Position numbers and translations under genes: made by a program. Below, in pieces: positions 1 to 11,745 of a stretch of DNA of 64,000 nt (position 1 is the stretch's first letter; each line of letters begins with the position of its first letter). The stretch is from Alligator mississippiensis. Its lineage: Eukaryota > Chordata > Crocodylia > Alligatoridae. A model generated the notes under the pieces. The model did not search any database. It was not told where the DNA came from and saw only the letters and a list, made by a program, of their open reading frames with translations. Location of the stretch: the NCBI RefSeq assembly GCF_030867095.1, contig NC_081835.1, forward strand, positions 46,669,892 to 46,733,891. Direction: 5' to 3'.

Positions 1-760
1 TTTCTATGCATGCATACAGGTGCATGTAAATAGTCAGGAGGGTGTGAATGTTTCCCTGTGTTTTTATGTGCACCTGTATGCAAGGCTATATGCCTATCTG
101 TATCTAAATGTGCAGGCATATGAGCCTATATGCAAGGTAGTGCATCCATGTTCCTGTGTCCAGGAAGGTAAGTTTATGTTCATGAAGTCACGGGCCCCCA
201 TGCATATCTGTACACACCTCACTGTGTCTGTGTACACGTCTGTATGAGTGTATGCAATCAAGCTCCTCATCTCTCTCCAGCAAGGAGGGCTGCTGCAAGT
301 GCCCAGAGGAAGCAACAGCAAGAAGCTTCGGCTGGACAAGACAATACCCTTCCCCCAGGTTTGGCTGAGGTACCACACGACCATCCCCTTGCTGCATGTT
401 GCATGGGGGGCTGTAAAGGAAAAAAGGAAGTTTGCTCCATTTCACAGTAATGGCAGCTTGTCTGGGAATCCTGCTGTGAGGTGGGGGGAAGGGGAGAGCT
501 GTCAGAGCTCGTGTCTTGTCATTTGGAAACAAATCCTGTTTTACAGTGGTGCATGTGTGTGTGCATTCAGCCCTCCATACCTGCCTGGCCACTGTGTTCA
601 CCTAAGGCCTTCCCTATATGTGTACATGTGTGGATGCTGTGTATGACACAGATACACATGTATGAGTATGGATGTGTAAGTACATGGAAGAGCAGGTGTG
701 TAGGGGTGTGGGTAGGGGGTGCATGACCACAGCCATATACCAATGTATGCAGCCTCATTT
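1..760. repeat. TG/CA-rich degenerate simple-sequence tracts
   Basis: The stretches at about 1-250 and 555-725 are rich in alternating purine-pyrimidine steps such as tgcatgt, gtgtgtg and acacatg. They are not a clean microsatellite. The open frames across them are rich in His, Cys, Tyr and Val, as expected of translated TG repeats. No gene is seen here. Confidence 0.5.
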
Positions 761-1408
761 GGCAGAGCAGTCAGGGGGGAACCCGTGTATCCTGGAGGCT
801 TGAGTGCATGGGGCAGGTACAGTGCGCCTGCACGCTGGCCCAGGCAAGCTCCTCCCTCCCAGCCCTGACACCCCATGGCTCTCCTTTCTCTTTTGGAGGG
901 GGAGCAACAACTGTCCTGCTGCTGCCCAAATGCTCCCTCTGCAGTTGAAGTCATGGGCCTGCCTTTGTCATGAGGAATGGCCAGGGACTGCCCTGTCCCA
1001 TGGTGGGAGGAGGAGCTGGAGGGAGCATCCAAGCAGTGCTGGCCTCCAGTGACCTCCTCTGGGTCAACAGCTTCCTCCCACCAGAAGCTACCCGGGCAGC
1101 GGGGTGGGAGGACACATGCAGCTGCCCCCAGTGCAAGTCCTTCCTCTGGAGCAGCCAGGGATGCTGCTCTCTCAACATAAGGTCCAGCAGCCAAAGACAG
1201 CACCAGCCCCCTGGTAAAACCACTGCTGCCCAGCCCTGGAGAGCACACCTTGTGGGGATGGGAGCCCTGAAGCCTGAACCAGGGGGAGGGAGAAAGACCA
1301 GTGCAGTCCATCCCAACCTCCCCCTGGAGAAGGGGTATTTGAGGGGTCATTGAGTAAGACAGGCCTCCCCTACCATATGCTAGAAAAGAGTTAAGTTTAG
1401 GGGCCTAT
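761..1408. other. Non-coding, nothing recognised
   Basis: Open frames exist on both strands, but none shows a recognisable domain or a convincing splice pattern. The sequence is GC-moderate unique-looking DNA between the TG-rich tracts and the LTR fossil. Confidence 0.4.
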
Positions 1409-2528
1409 TGTCAGGAACCTGGCAGCAGGCAAACCAATTAGCCCCCAGCTGGCCCTGGATACTGGGCTGGGCCTGACTGCCAGTGGCCTAATGACCTCCA
1501 GCTGGCCCTCAGCTGCCTGCTTATAAGAAGCATCTTGTTCACTGCCAGCAGGCTGCTCAACAGGACAGGTGTCTCTTTGACTGGTTTTGGACTGCTGATT
1601 CCTTGTTCCTCATTCTGTTTCCTGCCTGCTGACTCCTTCCAGATCCCACCCTAGATCCCTTTGCTCCAGACTGACCTGGCTCCAGCCCAGTCCTTTGTAT
1701 GCTAACAGCCAGCTTGTGGCTTGTCACTTTAGTGATCACTAAAGTGATTTTCCTTGCACTGTCCCATGAAGGGCAAAGCCCTCCTGTTCAGCACTGCAGG
1801 GTTCAGTTGCTTGTGGCAGTTTTGCAGCACTGGGGACTCCCTGTTCTCTGCCATGAGTAGCCAGAGGTTTTCTTGTTTCCTCTCCCTCCACAGGACTGGG
1901 CTGGGTCAAGTCAGAGGCAGAGCAGGTAGAAGGTCTGTATACATGTACTGATGCAACTGTTAAGATCCACCCTGGATATGATTCCAGAGAGTTATAATAA
2001 TAAATTACTATTAGTTCAACACAGCAGTGTCCAGAGTGGTGTTGCTGAACTTACAACATATCATCACCCACATCCTAGTCCAGGGGCAGCCAATTATTTT
2101 GGGCAGAGGGCCGCTTACTGAGTTTCGGCAAGCCATTGAGGGCCACATGACAAGTAACTCGGGGCAGATTAATATTAATTTTCTAAATTTTTAGGGGCCC
2201 TGCAGGCTGGATAGAATGGCCTGGCGGGCCACATCCGGCCTCCAAGCCACATTTTGCCCACCCTGTCCTAGTCCCATGCAGCTACAGCTGCCTGCCCTTA
2301 GCTAGTAACTCCAGTCTAGATTCCTGCCTCCTGCTCCTAAACCCCCTGGCTTGTGGCTACCCAGGGTGATGACTTATGTGTTGGTCTCTTACAGACCTTG
2401 GCTTCCTGACTGCCTGCTCCTGATTCCTGACTCTAGCTAGGATTCTGGCTTTCCTGGCCTTGTCTTCCTGGTCTCCTGAGTTGTTACCCTCTGCAGTCAA
2501 GCTGTGTCCCCACCATACCTCTGATACA
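1409..2528 (+). mobile_element. LTR-like fossil, copy 1 (solo, family unclassified)
   Basis: This segment begins TGTCAGGAACC and is collinear with the segment at 39082-39689. Shared blocks include the start, a TATA-like gcttataag in a similar position, pyrimidine-rich CTGACTCC-type stretches, a block around cagctacag, and an end resembling cctgaca. The TG...CA ends with a TGTCAGG/CCTGACA inverted pair suggest a long terminal repeat. No internal coding region is seen, so it would be a solo LTR. A hAT MITE sits inside it, and about 0.3 kb (roughly 1735-2060, with an AATAAA-type signal) is absent from the other copy. It is an old, broken fossil. The family is not identified and no clean target duplication was found. 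Confidence 0.5.
2081..2265 (+). mobile_element. hAT-type MITE, family 1 copy a
   Basis: A 185-bp non-autonomous element with ends CAGGGGCAGCCAA and, inverted, CAGGGTGGGCAAAATG. It is flanked by a perfect 8-bp duplication, tcctagtc (2073-2080 and 2266-2273), which is typical of hAT insertion. A second copy of the same family lies at 43552-43738. It interrupts the LTR fossil, so it is younger than that fossil. No coding capacity. Confidence 0.88.
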
Positions 2529-4631
2529 GCGCTTTGGCCCATAACTCCTCTCTCCAGCTCTCTGTGGATCCAGACCATGCACTCCAGCCTGGGGAGTGCC
2601 ACAGGGGACACATGGGCTTGCAGATTCCTACAGCAAACTCTTGGTCTGGTGGGACTTGTTTGCTATAGATTTTCAGCTGCTTCAAGCCACATCTGCTTGT
2701 CTTTCTGGACCATTGTTCTGCCTGTTGAGGTCTAATGGGGGTAAGACAGCAATGAGCCAGATGCAATCCGTCTTGTTGCAATGTGCTCTGAGGTGGCTGG
2801 TTCCTCCTAAGGACTGTGACTCCTGTTTTGTGCATGTAGGTGCCCAGCAACCTGCCATCTCTGGTGATCAGGCCTCTAGTCCTGACTGGGCCCCATGAAA
2901 AACCTCATGGCTTGTTCCTATCCCACCCTTGGCCAATACACAACATGGCCTGGACCTTGGGAAAGGCACGAGTGCATCAGCAGAGCCAGACCAGAGCCCA
3001 GGTGTGGAATGGCAGGAGCCTGCTCATAGCAGCTTTCACTTTGCCCTCCTTTTGCCTGGCCCTGCCCACTGCTGCCAGACCCTCACCTTCATTGGTGACT
3101 TGACCCAGCACAGGTGTCAATCTGTTTATGTGGAGCGGTGAAAGCCATGTGGTAACCATGGGTGCCTCTCAGTTTGGAAATACACAAGGGATCTGACCTA
3201 GGGCCAACTGATGTCAAGGAGAGTCATTCCACAGATGTCAGCTTGGACTGGGCCTGTGGTGGGCACAGCTGGGGACACAGCAAGCCAGCCAGTGGAGAGA
3301 TAGGAACCTAGGGCCAAATTCACCTCTGGGGCAGATCCACTGGAGTCCAAGGATTTATACCAGAGAAGAACAAAATGGGACCCTGATGCAACTCGGCTTT
3401 AGGGGCCCCTTCCTGCAGTCTGCAGGTCTGGCTGCTCTCGGATATTGCCCCCTCCAGACCCTGGACCTGCTGTCTTGGAAAGAAGCTTGGATCCAGAAAT
3501 CTGCTTTCAGGGCAGAGGTAGAGATCACAGCAGGACCTATGCTCCTAGGCTATAAACCCTAGGAATCTGCTTCATGTGGTCTCTACTAGAGCGCTGCATG
3601 CTTTTCTGAAGGTGGAAGTGGTATCTATGAATGAGAGAGAGGCATGATGCATGGAAATGGGCCTAAACCAAAGTGAGCTCCCAGTACCTGGGTCCTAACG
3701 TTGTTTTAGGTCACATCTCTTTCTAGTTCAATTCGAGTATCTGTCTCCAAACGCAGGGCTGAGATGCCCAGCTCCTTTCTGATGGTGTCACAGTGTGTAC
3801 ATTGATAAATTACCCTGGGATGGAGAGCAGACAGACCAACATCTATTTCAGGGCAGTCACACACCGTAGGCAGCTGTTATTGTGCTTCACCAGCAGGTGG
3901 CAGGGAAGCAGATAATAGGCTCTTTGCTCTGAGTAAAAAGTATAAATGGCATTAGCTATGCGCACAGAAGATAAGCACCAGCGTAGTTTCACCCTGATGT
4001 CTGCTGGGGTAACTCTATGGTAAACTCAAGTTAATTCCACCAGCATAAAGCTGGACATCGTGCATCTGCCACTCTTTTATCCTGGTGTGATGGCTCAGGA
4101 TGCTGGAATGAGCATGTTGTGTGCCTAAGCCCACCAGCTAAATTCCGACTGGGATCAGAGAGAAAACCTGAGTTGCCAAACTGGCTGAATGGAGAGTAGA
4201 ACAGAGCAAACCTTTCATAGTGGCCCAGTGCTGCACGAGGCATCACTTTGCATGGAGAACTGGGCTGGCATGAGGATTTTGCAGACACAGAGGTGCAAAT
4301 CTATCACTGCCTTCCCATGAAGCCCACGAAGGAGTCAGGTATAAGCCAGGGGCGCTCCATGCAGTTCCTGTGGTTAAAAATCTAGAGTTTCTAGTTCTCT
4401 TCTTTGATACTGAACAGCCTAAGTGCAGATCTCTGTGGAAGGCAGAGGCGGAATCACCTGTGCCTTCCTGATAAGTATTGTAAAACTAGCAGTACTTCCT
4501 GCCCTTGCAGTGGCAGGACACTGACAGTGCCCTCATCCCTCTGCTTTCCCTGTAGCAAGTTCAAGGGTGTGTTTGATTTTTCTGGCAGCGTGCCTGCTAA
4601 TTGTTCATAGAAGTAGGGATTGTGTGTGAGG
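2529..4631. other. Non-coding, no gene seen
   Basis: No recognisable protein, RNA gene or complete repeat was found. One perfect CTCF-core-like motif lies at 3890-3903. The open frames are short and lack domain signatures. Confidence 0.4.
3890..3903 (+). promoter_or_regulatory. CTCF core-like motif (forward)
   Basis: CCAGCAGGTGGCAG matches the CTCF core consensus CCASYAGRKGGCRS at all 14 positions on the + strand. This is a sequence match only and says nothing about occupancy. Its orientation is convergent with the matches at 5497-5510 and 41505-41518. Confidence 0.4.
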
Positions 4632-5003
4632 GCTTCTTCCCAGAGGTTTTAAGAATAAGTTAGACCAGTGATGCCCAGGCCACCTGGTTCCATGACTGGA
4701 TTGGGGATGCAGAGTTGGCAAGTTGGGCCAGTCTGGAGGCCTGGTCCAATGCAAAGAGATAGCCAAATTGGACCACAGACAGATCCTGAAGACCAATCCC
4801 ATGCACTGGATCAGACTCCAGAATGACTGTGTGCACCAAACTAGGCTACAGGTTGGCCCTGTGCACTAAAGGTTGAGCACTTCTGGGTTAGACCAACACT
4901 TACCTGGGATGGGTTACACGACTGATCCTTGTAAGAGTTGGGGGCAAGATGCCCTCCAGAGGTCCCTCCCAGCTCTACTTCCCTATGATCCCATGAAGAA
5001 AAA
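4632..5003 (+). mobile_element. CR1/L3-type LINE 3' tail, split by a MITE
   Basis: The left piece (gaggttttaagaataag) and the right piece (gttagaccaacacttacctgg ... gaggtccctcccagctctac ... cctatgatcc) join into the familiar CR1/L3 3' end once the insertion at 4666-4885 is set aside. Only the terminal 150 or so bases of the LINE are present, as usual for 5'-truncated copies. Confidence 0.7.
4666..4885 (+). mobile_element. hAT-type MITE nested in a CR1 tail
   Basis: A 220-bp insertion with ends cagtgatgcccagg and, inverted, cagaagtgctcaacc. It is flanked by agttagac (4658-4665) and ggttagac (4886-4893), a 7/8 match that duplicates the interrupted CR1 tail sequence. No coding capacity. The ends resemble those of the elements at 8734 and 58222, but the interior was not matched to them. 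Confidence 0.75.
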
Positions 5004-5161
5004 AATTTATATTGAATAAATCTTTTCCATCTGATACTTGGCTGTGTTGGTCAAGGGCTGTACTTCACCATAGAATGATAGAATCATAGAAAATGAGAGT
5101 TGGAAGGGACCTCAGTAGGTCATTTAGTCCACCCCCCTACTCAAAACAGGATCATCCTCAA

Positions 5162-6494
5162 CTAGATCATCTGAGCCAAGGCTTTGTCTAGCCGGGCCTT
5201 AAAAATCTCCAGGGATGGAGATTCCACCACCTCCCTAGGGAATCCATTCCAGTGCTTCACCATCCTCCTAGCAAGAAAACTTTTCCTAATATCCAAACTA
5301 AACTTCCCTTGCTGCAACTTGAAACCATTGCTCCTTGTTCTGTTATCTGCTACTACTGAGAACAGTCCAGCTCCATCCTCTTTCAAACCCCTCTTCAGGT
5401 AGTTGAAGGCTGCTATTAAATCCCTTCTCAGTCTTTTCTTCTGCAGACTAAATGTGCTCAGTTCCCTCAGCCTCTCCTCATCTCTAACCATTTTTGCTGC
5501 CCTCTGCTGGACTCTCTCAAACTTGTCCACATACTTTCTATAGTGGAGGGCCCAAATCTGGACGCAGCACTCCAGATGTGGCCTCACCAGTGCAGAATAG
5601 AGGGGAATAAATACTTCTCTTGATCTGCTGGCAACACTCCTACTAATGCAGCCCAGTATGCTGTTAGCCTTCTTGGCAACAAGGGCACACTGTTGACTCA
5701 TATTCAGCTTCTTGTCCACTGTGACCCCCAGGTCCCTTTTCTGCAGAGCTGCTGCCCAGCCAGTCAGCCCCCAGCCTGTACTGGTGCATGGGATTGTTTC
5801 ATCCTAAGTGCAGGACTTTGCACTTGTCCTTGTTGAACTTCATGAGATTTCTTTTGGCCAAATCCTCCAATTTTTCTAGGTCTTTCTGAATCCTATCTCT
5901 ACCCTCTAGCATATCTACTACTCCCCCCAGCTTGGTGTCATCTGCAAACTTGCGGAGGGTGCACTCCATCTCATTTTTCAGATTGTTGATGAAGATATTG
6001 AACAAAACCAGCCCCAGAACTGACACCTGGGGCACTCCACTTGGTACCGGCTGCCAGCTAGATCTTGAGCCATTGATCACTACTCATTGAGCCTGACAAT
6101 CCAGCCAGCTTTCTATCCACCATTCATTCAACCCATACTTCCTTAGCTTGCTTGCAAGAATGCTGTGGGAGATGGTATCAAAAGCCTGGGTAAAGTCAAG
6201 GTATATCACATCCACTGATTTCCCCACATCCACGGAGTCCATCATCTTGTCATAGAAGGAAATCAGGTTGATCAGGCATGACTTGCCCTTGGTGAATCCA
6301 TGTTGACTGTTCCGAATCACTTCCTTCTCCAAGTGCTTAGAAATGGATTCCTTAAGGATCTGCTCCATGATTTTTCCAGGGACGGAGGTCAGGCTGACTG
6401 GTCTGTAGTTCCCTGGATCCTCCTTCTTCCCTTTCTTAAAGATGGGCACTAAATTTATTCTTTTCCAAGCATTCAGGACTTCCCCGATCACCAT
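5162..6494 (-). pseudogene. CR1 ORF2 reverse transcriptase remnant (copy A)
   Basis: The reverse transcriptase is spread over three fragments: 6084-6494, 5799-6080 and 5162-5719. Visible family motifs are QHGFTKGKSCL, YLDFTQAFDT, SGVPQ, LFNIFINNL and the catalytic FADDTKLGG. The C-terminal part carries [23 protein letters not shown] and KKRLRRDL, typical of CR1 ORF2. The reading frame is interrupted between fragments, so the gene is dead. Confidence 0.9.
5497..5510 (-). promoter_or_regulatory. CTCF core-like motif inside CR1
   Basis: On the - strand CCAGCAGAGGGCAG matches CCASYAGRKGGCRS at all 14 positions. It lies in CR1 codons for the ERVQQRAAK segment, so the match is inherited from the LINE. 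Confidence 0.3.
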
Positions 6495-6904
6495 GAGTTT
6501 TCAAAGATAATGGCCAGTGGCTCTACAATCATGTCAGCCAACTCCCTCAGATGCATTGCATCTGGACCCAGGGACTTGTACACATCCAGCTTTTCTAAAT
6601 AGTTCCTAACCTATTCTTTCACCACTGCTGGCTGCTCACCTCCTCCCAAAATGGTGCTGCCCAGTGCAGCAGTCTGGGAGCTGATCTTGCCTGTGAAGAC
6701 TAAGATAAAAGAGGCATTGAGTACTTCAGCCTTTTCTACATCATCTGTCAGTAGGTTGCCTCCCACATTTAGTTATGGACCCACATTTTCCCTGATCTTC
6801 CTCTTGTTGCTGACATAGTTGCAGAAACCCTCCTTGTTACCCTTTACATCTCTTGTTAGCTGCTACTCCAGTTGTACTTTGGCCTTCCTGACTTCATCCC
6901 TGCC

Positions 6905-8733
6905 CTTCATCCCCTTGTGCACATGCATCTCTACATGCCATCCACCCATAAGATTTGCATGTCCCATTTCTGTTTTGCATGCCTTGGTTTTGTGAGCACA
7001 AATGGTATGCAAATGCAGAATGGATTGGGTGTCTACATGTAACTTCCCTTGGCCTGGGCTTTGTGGACACAAATGGGGCGTCTGGGCTTCAAATCTATCA
7101 CTTGTGCACACCAAGATGCCGGTACGCTAATACCACGCACATGCACAAGAGGCCACAGTCTGGAAGCCGGGTCTGAAGAAGTTATTTGGGACTGAATGCC
7201 TAAAGCTCAAAGCCAAGTGATTAGTATTGGTGCTTGTCACTCATTAGGGTACTTGAACTGCTGGAGAATTTTGATTCGTTTGGGTTTTGTTTTTGTTTTG
7301 GGGGGGGGGGGGGGGGTTGTCCTGAAATGAAAATCTTGTTCTGTCTGTATTTAAATATTGATTTTATATGCAGAAGGCTTAAAACTACTGATGCACCAAG
7401 CAGGCTTAGACACATAGGTGTTGGGGATGGCACAGAATTTCATTGTGGAGATGAAAGACTGCCGTTAATGTTCCATTCACACTGCAAAACCATCATCATC
7501 ATTCTGGATAGAGACCTGACTGTATTATTAGTATGGAAGAGATATCAGCTCAAGTCTGGGCCAATCCTTGCATATGCCTACGCTATATACAAGATGATGG
7601 ACCACATCTAACACATGATAAGTGGGCCACCCACAACCATGCTTGGAGGTGTAACTGGTCAATTCTGCCCCCTGGGAGGCAGTGGTCTGCGGGTGGGGCT
7701 GGTGGCTCAGCACTGCAGGGGGAGATATTACCTTTTTTTCGTTGCTGCTGACACGTGTGTTAAACAGCCACTTAACAACCAATTTTCAGCTGCAAAAGGA
7801 GGCAAGACAGTTAATGCCTCCCCTGTTTCTGCCAGCCCCTGCCCCTGAATGGCATGACACTACCACCTGCACACCCATCAACCACGTCACTGCCAGAGGC
7901 AGAGCCACTGCCTGGAAAATGCAGGGGGAGAGGAACTCTTCTGGCTCCACTTCTGCACCCCTCTTAGGCAGTGCACAGGGTTTGCACCCCACTTGCCCCT
8001 GTGTTGTTACTCTCCTGACCAGGTTACTGGTGCAGTAGTACCAGGTTACTGGTGCTAGTTTGGGATGTTTGTAGTGATCATTTGGTACTTTCTTATCATT
8101 GCTTTCTTTTTTTGCTTCAGTTTTCTGGGTATTTACGACTCCAAGGACTCTTCCCTCACCCCTGTCCATGGCAGGGATGGTTTGGTATGTCCCTTCTGCA
8201 AGGCAGCTAGTCAGGCACTTCTGCCTAGCGGTGAACTCCATGTCAAACTGATCTCCAAAGGTGGGAGGGGGAGATTAGGGAAGAGAAGGAAACAGTCCAG
8301 CACACAGGAAGGCACCGGATATGAGTGGTTGAGGGCTGACCTTGAAGGAAGGTGGCAGCTGAGCACAAATGTAGTGAGGTTAGAATCACACTCTGAGGGG
8401 AAGGAGAGAATTAGAAAGTGAGGAGGAAAAGGAGGGAAAGAGGAATATGGGCCCGGTAGTGGGGTACTGGGTGAAAACTCCATGATGTGGGTTATGCAGG
8501 AGGCTGGAGTGTCTGACCACAAAGTTCCCTTCTGGCCTGGAAGCCTGTGAACAGAGAGGAGCTGCACAGCAGGAGCACAGTAAGGAAGGCAGATGAACAC
8601 AGAAAAGGAGCTTCACAGTGAAAAGGCTTGAAGCCATCAGCGAGAGTGAAGTTGGAGGGTCTGGTTCTCACCCAAAGCTTCCTGCTCACAGGTGGTGAAT
8701 CCCAGTGTCTGGGAGGTGTCCATCTGCCTATGG
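6905..8733. other. Non-coding, no gene seen
   Basis: From 6905 to about 7170 the sequence is rich in short TG/CA alternations (cacatgcat, gtgcacacc, tatgcaaatg). A run of 17 G lies at 7300-7316 after a T/G-rich stretch. The rest is unique-looking DNA without recognised domains. Confidence 0.4.
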
Positions 8734-9035
8734 CAGTGATTCTGAACCAGAGTGTTGCAGCACCCTGGGTTACCTTGCGATCCTCTCAGGGGTGCCATGG
8801 GATGCCATACAGTGGTAGTACTGTTAGGTGTGCAGACATCATCACAAGATAAACCCAATAGTTTCAAATAACAACCCATAGTGTTAAAAGTATTCTGACC
8901 CGTTGAGCCATTTCTGAGCCATTTTGCAATACAAAAATTACTGTAGTTATTTTTTCAGAGTCAAAAAATGAGTGAAAACTAAAACCTGACATTTTCTAAG
9001 GGCTTCCTTGAGTCTAAAAAGGTTGAGAACTGCTG
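8734..9035 (-). mobile_element. hAT-type MITE, family 3 copy a
   Basis: About 300 bp with ends cagtgattctgaacc and ggttgagaactgctg. Its reverse complement aligns along its length with the element at 58222-58546 (shared blocks: ttctcaacct, aaaatggct, gggtttat, cacctaacagt, catggca). No convincing 8-bp target duplication was found for this copy. No coding capacity. Confidence 0.7.
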
Positions 9036-9734
9036 ATCTAACTACTGATTCTGGCTTCCATCACTGCAAGATCTGAGCATGTCGCCCCTTTCAATGTACT
9101 TATCCTCACAATACCCTGGTGAAGTATAGGCATGCTATTACTCCCGTGCATACATTTAGGATGGAAAGTAGGAGCAGGTTCCAGACCATGATAGTGGTGG
9201 CGCTCTGGAACAGCTGTCCGGTGAGAGCAGAGCAGGTGCAAGCAGCCTGCTGGTTGGAAGGTGGGGCTTGGGCAGCTCATGAATGCATTCTGTGGCCCGG
9301 ACACCTTCCATCGCAGGGGACTGGACTGCAGGACCCAGGAGGTCCCTGTCAGACCCTGACATCCTGGGTCGGGTGACCTTTGCATTAGCTCCTTTGAAGC
9401 AGAGCTCCAGATGGTGCAAAGGAGCCCAGGATGCCTTTGAGAGCATGAGGTGAAGAGTCCAAGGCAGCATTGAGTTGGGAGGCCATGGCCCTGGCAGGGA
9501 ACAGCAATCAGGAAGAAGGGATAAGGCATGCTAAGGTGCTCTGGGGGCAGCAGAACACCAGAGCGTGGCAGGTTGAAAAGGGAGCTGGGATACAAAGCCT
9601 TGGGGACGCCAGAGAAACCTGCATGGGCTCTCCTTTGGGAGCAGCCTGAGCTGTCACTTGATTGTGCTGGGTACCTTCAGAGATGGGCCTTGAGCACCTT
9701 GTATGAGTTCATCCACTAGGAGGTCCCATGGGCA
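9036..9734. other. Non-coding, no gene seen
   Basis: A short MIR-like patch around 9085-9145 (cttatcctcacaataccctgg) is possible. The 185-codon - strand frame at 9038-9595 has no recognisable domain. Confidence 0.35.
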
Positions 9735-9905
9735 GATTACTTTAGTAGAGCCAAGCTCAGTTCCCAGCTCTGCCACAGACTTTCTGTCTGTCCCTGGGCA
9801 AGTCACTTAATCTACCCTTAATCTCTAAACTGGTGCTAAACACCAGATGGGGTTCTGTGATGCTAAGGTCCATGAAGGATCCTGGGGTGCTCAAACACTG
9901 CAGCA
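9735..9905 (+). repeat. MIR-like SINE fragment
   Basis: The core cagctctgccacagac ... ccctgggcaagtcacttaa is the hallmark of the MIR/CORE-SINE family. The copy is old and divergent. Confidence 0.65.
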
Positions 9906-11477
9906 GCGAGGGCCATATCCCTAGAGAGAGGACATGGCAGGCCTGGACCTATGTCAGGTGAGGATGTTCAAGGTCATGTGCCTTCCCTACTGCTGGGAGA
10001 GGCCATGGCATGGGGGAGGGAGCGCAAGGCTAGTCCAGGGAAGGCTTAGCGCTCCTGGCACTTTCATGAAGGAGACACGGACATCCTGGTTTTAAAAGGT
10101 TGCGATTCATCCTCCACCTGCGATGGACATGTGCTCATTCATAAACATTCTGTGCTGCACCTGATGAAATATTAAACTCCTCCAGCCCGGGTGGAAAATC
10201 TTGCTCTCCCCATGTGTTTATCTTTGTGGCTGGTTATTACAAAATAACAAAACTCCCTGAAATATTCATGCACTGCTGAATCCACAGTGGGGCCTGGGGC
10301 CTGACTGGCACTCGCTCCTAAAGGCACCTTGTCCTGTGGCCAGGGGAGGGGTTCACTGGAAATCTGTTCAGTATCACTATGATGTGCCGGAGAGGGAGAT
10401 GAGCCATATTTGTGGCAGCTTTTCTGAAGCAGCTCCAGAGCCAGGATTGCAAAGAGCTTCCCAGGCATCAGTAGATTCACCCTTTTAGCTTCCCTGGTGG
10501 GGCTGCTTAGTATCAACAACCCCATTTGGCAGGGAGGGAAACTGAGGCACAGATCAGGGAGGTGACTTTGGAATGAGGCCTGTCAGAATCAGGAGTGGAT
10601 GCAAGGAGCCCTGATGCCCAGGTCTGTGTGTTGTCCACAGGCCCATCCTTCTGCCCTGCCATCTGCTCTGGGGTTGGATAGCAGAGTGGCAGGGCAGGCA
10701 CTTGCCAGGTGTGTCCCAGGCAGGGGGATCCGCTCCTCTTCTCCTGGTATGTTCCTGTGCACAGCTCAGAGCCGTGGCTTCACCTGCTGACTCAGCAGCT
10801 GTACAACATGTGCTGAGCAAACAAGCTGTGGCAGCTGCACGGTCTCAATGTGAAACCTGCATCTGCCCAGCAGCCATGTTTCCTAGCTCAGGAGATGTCT
10901 GGTGCCTTGAAGCCCTGAGGAGCTTAGGATCTGTTGTGCAGGGCACTGTACAAATGCTTCCTGGGGGACAGTTCCTGCCCTGAAGAATTCACCCTCCTAA
11001 TGGACAAGACCAACAAAGGCTGGCAGGGGAAACACAGAGGTCCATCGCAGCTTGGGGGTAGAGCAGAAGTTGGTACCGCACTCTCTTAATTCTGGACCCA
11101 TTGCCCCAGCATTCACATGGCAATTCAGGACCTTTGTCTGCAAAGACTGTCTCACACAGCCCTGGGAGGAAACTAGCACTATCCCTTGTTGTGCAGAAGG
11201 GAAGACCAAGGTGCAGAAAGGGAATATGGCCAACTCAGGGATGCTCAGTCAGGGGCAGAGGCAGAGGCAGAAATAAAGCCCAGATTTCCCTGCTCTGACT
11301 GCTAGGCTGTACTGTGACATGTCATTAGCTGGTCATCAGTGACTGCTCCCTCCCATGTGACTATAGAACTGAGTGCACCACTGATCCCCTCAGCTGGGAG
11401 GGATGGAAGCAACTTCCTTAGGGGGAAAAGCAGAGTTTAGTTTGCTGTCCCTAGGCACAGAGACTCCCAGATATGTT
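9906..11477. other. Non-coding; possible MIR patch and AT-rich island
   Basis: An AT-richer island at about 10130-10290 (cataaacattctg, gatgaaatattaaac, gaaatattcatgc) stands out from its surroundings and could be a conserved non-coding element. A MIR-like patch (ggaaactgaggcacag) sits near 10540. No gene is recognised. Confidence 0.35.
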
Positions 11478-11745
11478 CATCAACACACACTCACACACAT
11501 ACACACACACCCTCCCCCCCATGTATACACTTGCAGAAACATGTGTACATACAAAAATGTGTGCATACCTGCATGCACCTGTGCACATACATATATACAC
11601 AGTTGAGTATACACATACACTTGTGTATGCACAGGTGCACACACATGCACCACACAGGCAAACACGCATGCACTTGCGCACACATACATACATATATAAA
11701 TGCATGTGTACACACATGCCCATGCACATGAACTGACACATAGGT
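11478..11745. repeat. CA/TG-rich degenerate microsatellite tract
   Basis: About 270 bp of imperfect acacac, acatacac and gtgcaca motifs. The Cys/Val/His-rich open frames on both strands are by-products of the repeat. Confidence 0.8.

Larger units (their letters stand above)
5069..6904 (-). mobile_element. CR1 LINE copy A, 5'-truncated
   Basis: The element reads on the - strand. Its 3' end at about 5069 carries the CR1-type tail (tcatagaaaatgagag, then the ggaagggacctcag block), and its 5' end fades at about 6904. It holds much of ORF2 from before the reverse transcriptase to the C-terminus, broken into several frames. Compared by eye with the copy at 60927-64000 it is the same subfamily, about four-fifths identical in the 3' part. 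It keeps about 110 bp (around 6605-6715) that the other copy lacks. Confidence 0.92.

Noticed and set aside
9038-9595. 185-codon - strand open frame
   Set aside because: Pro/Ser/Cys-rich chance frame with no domain or splice support.
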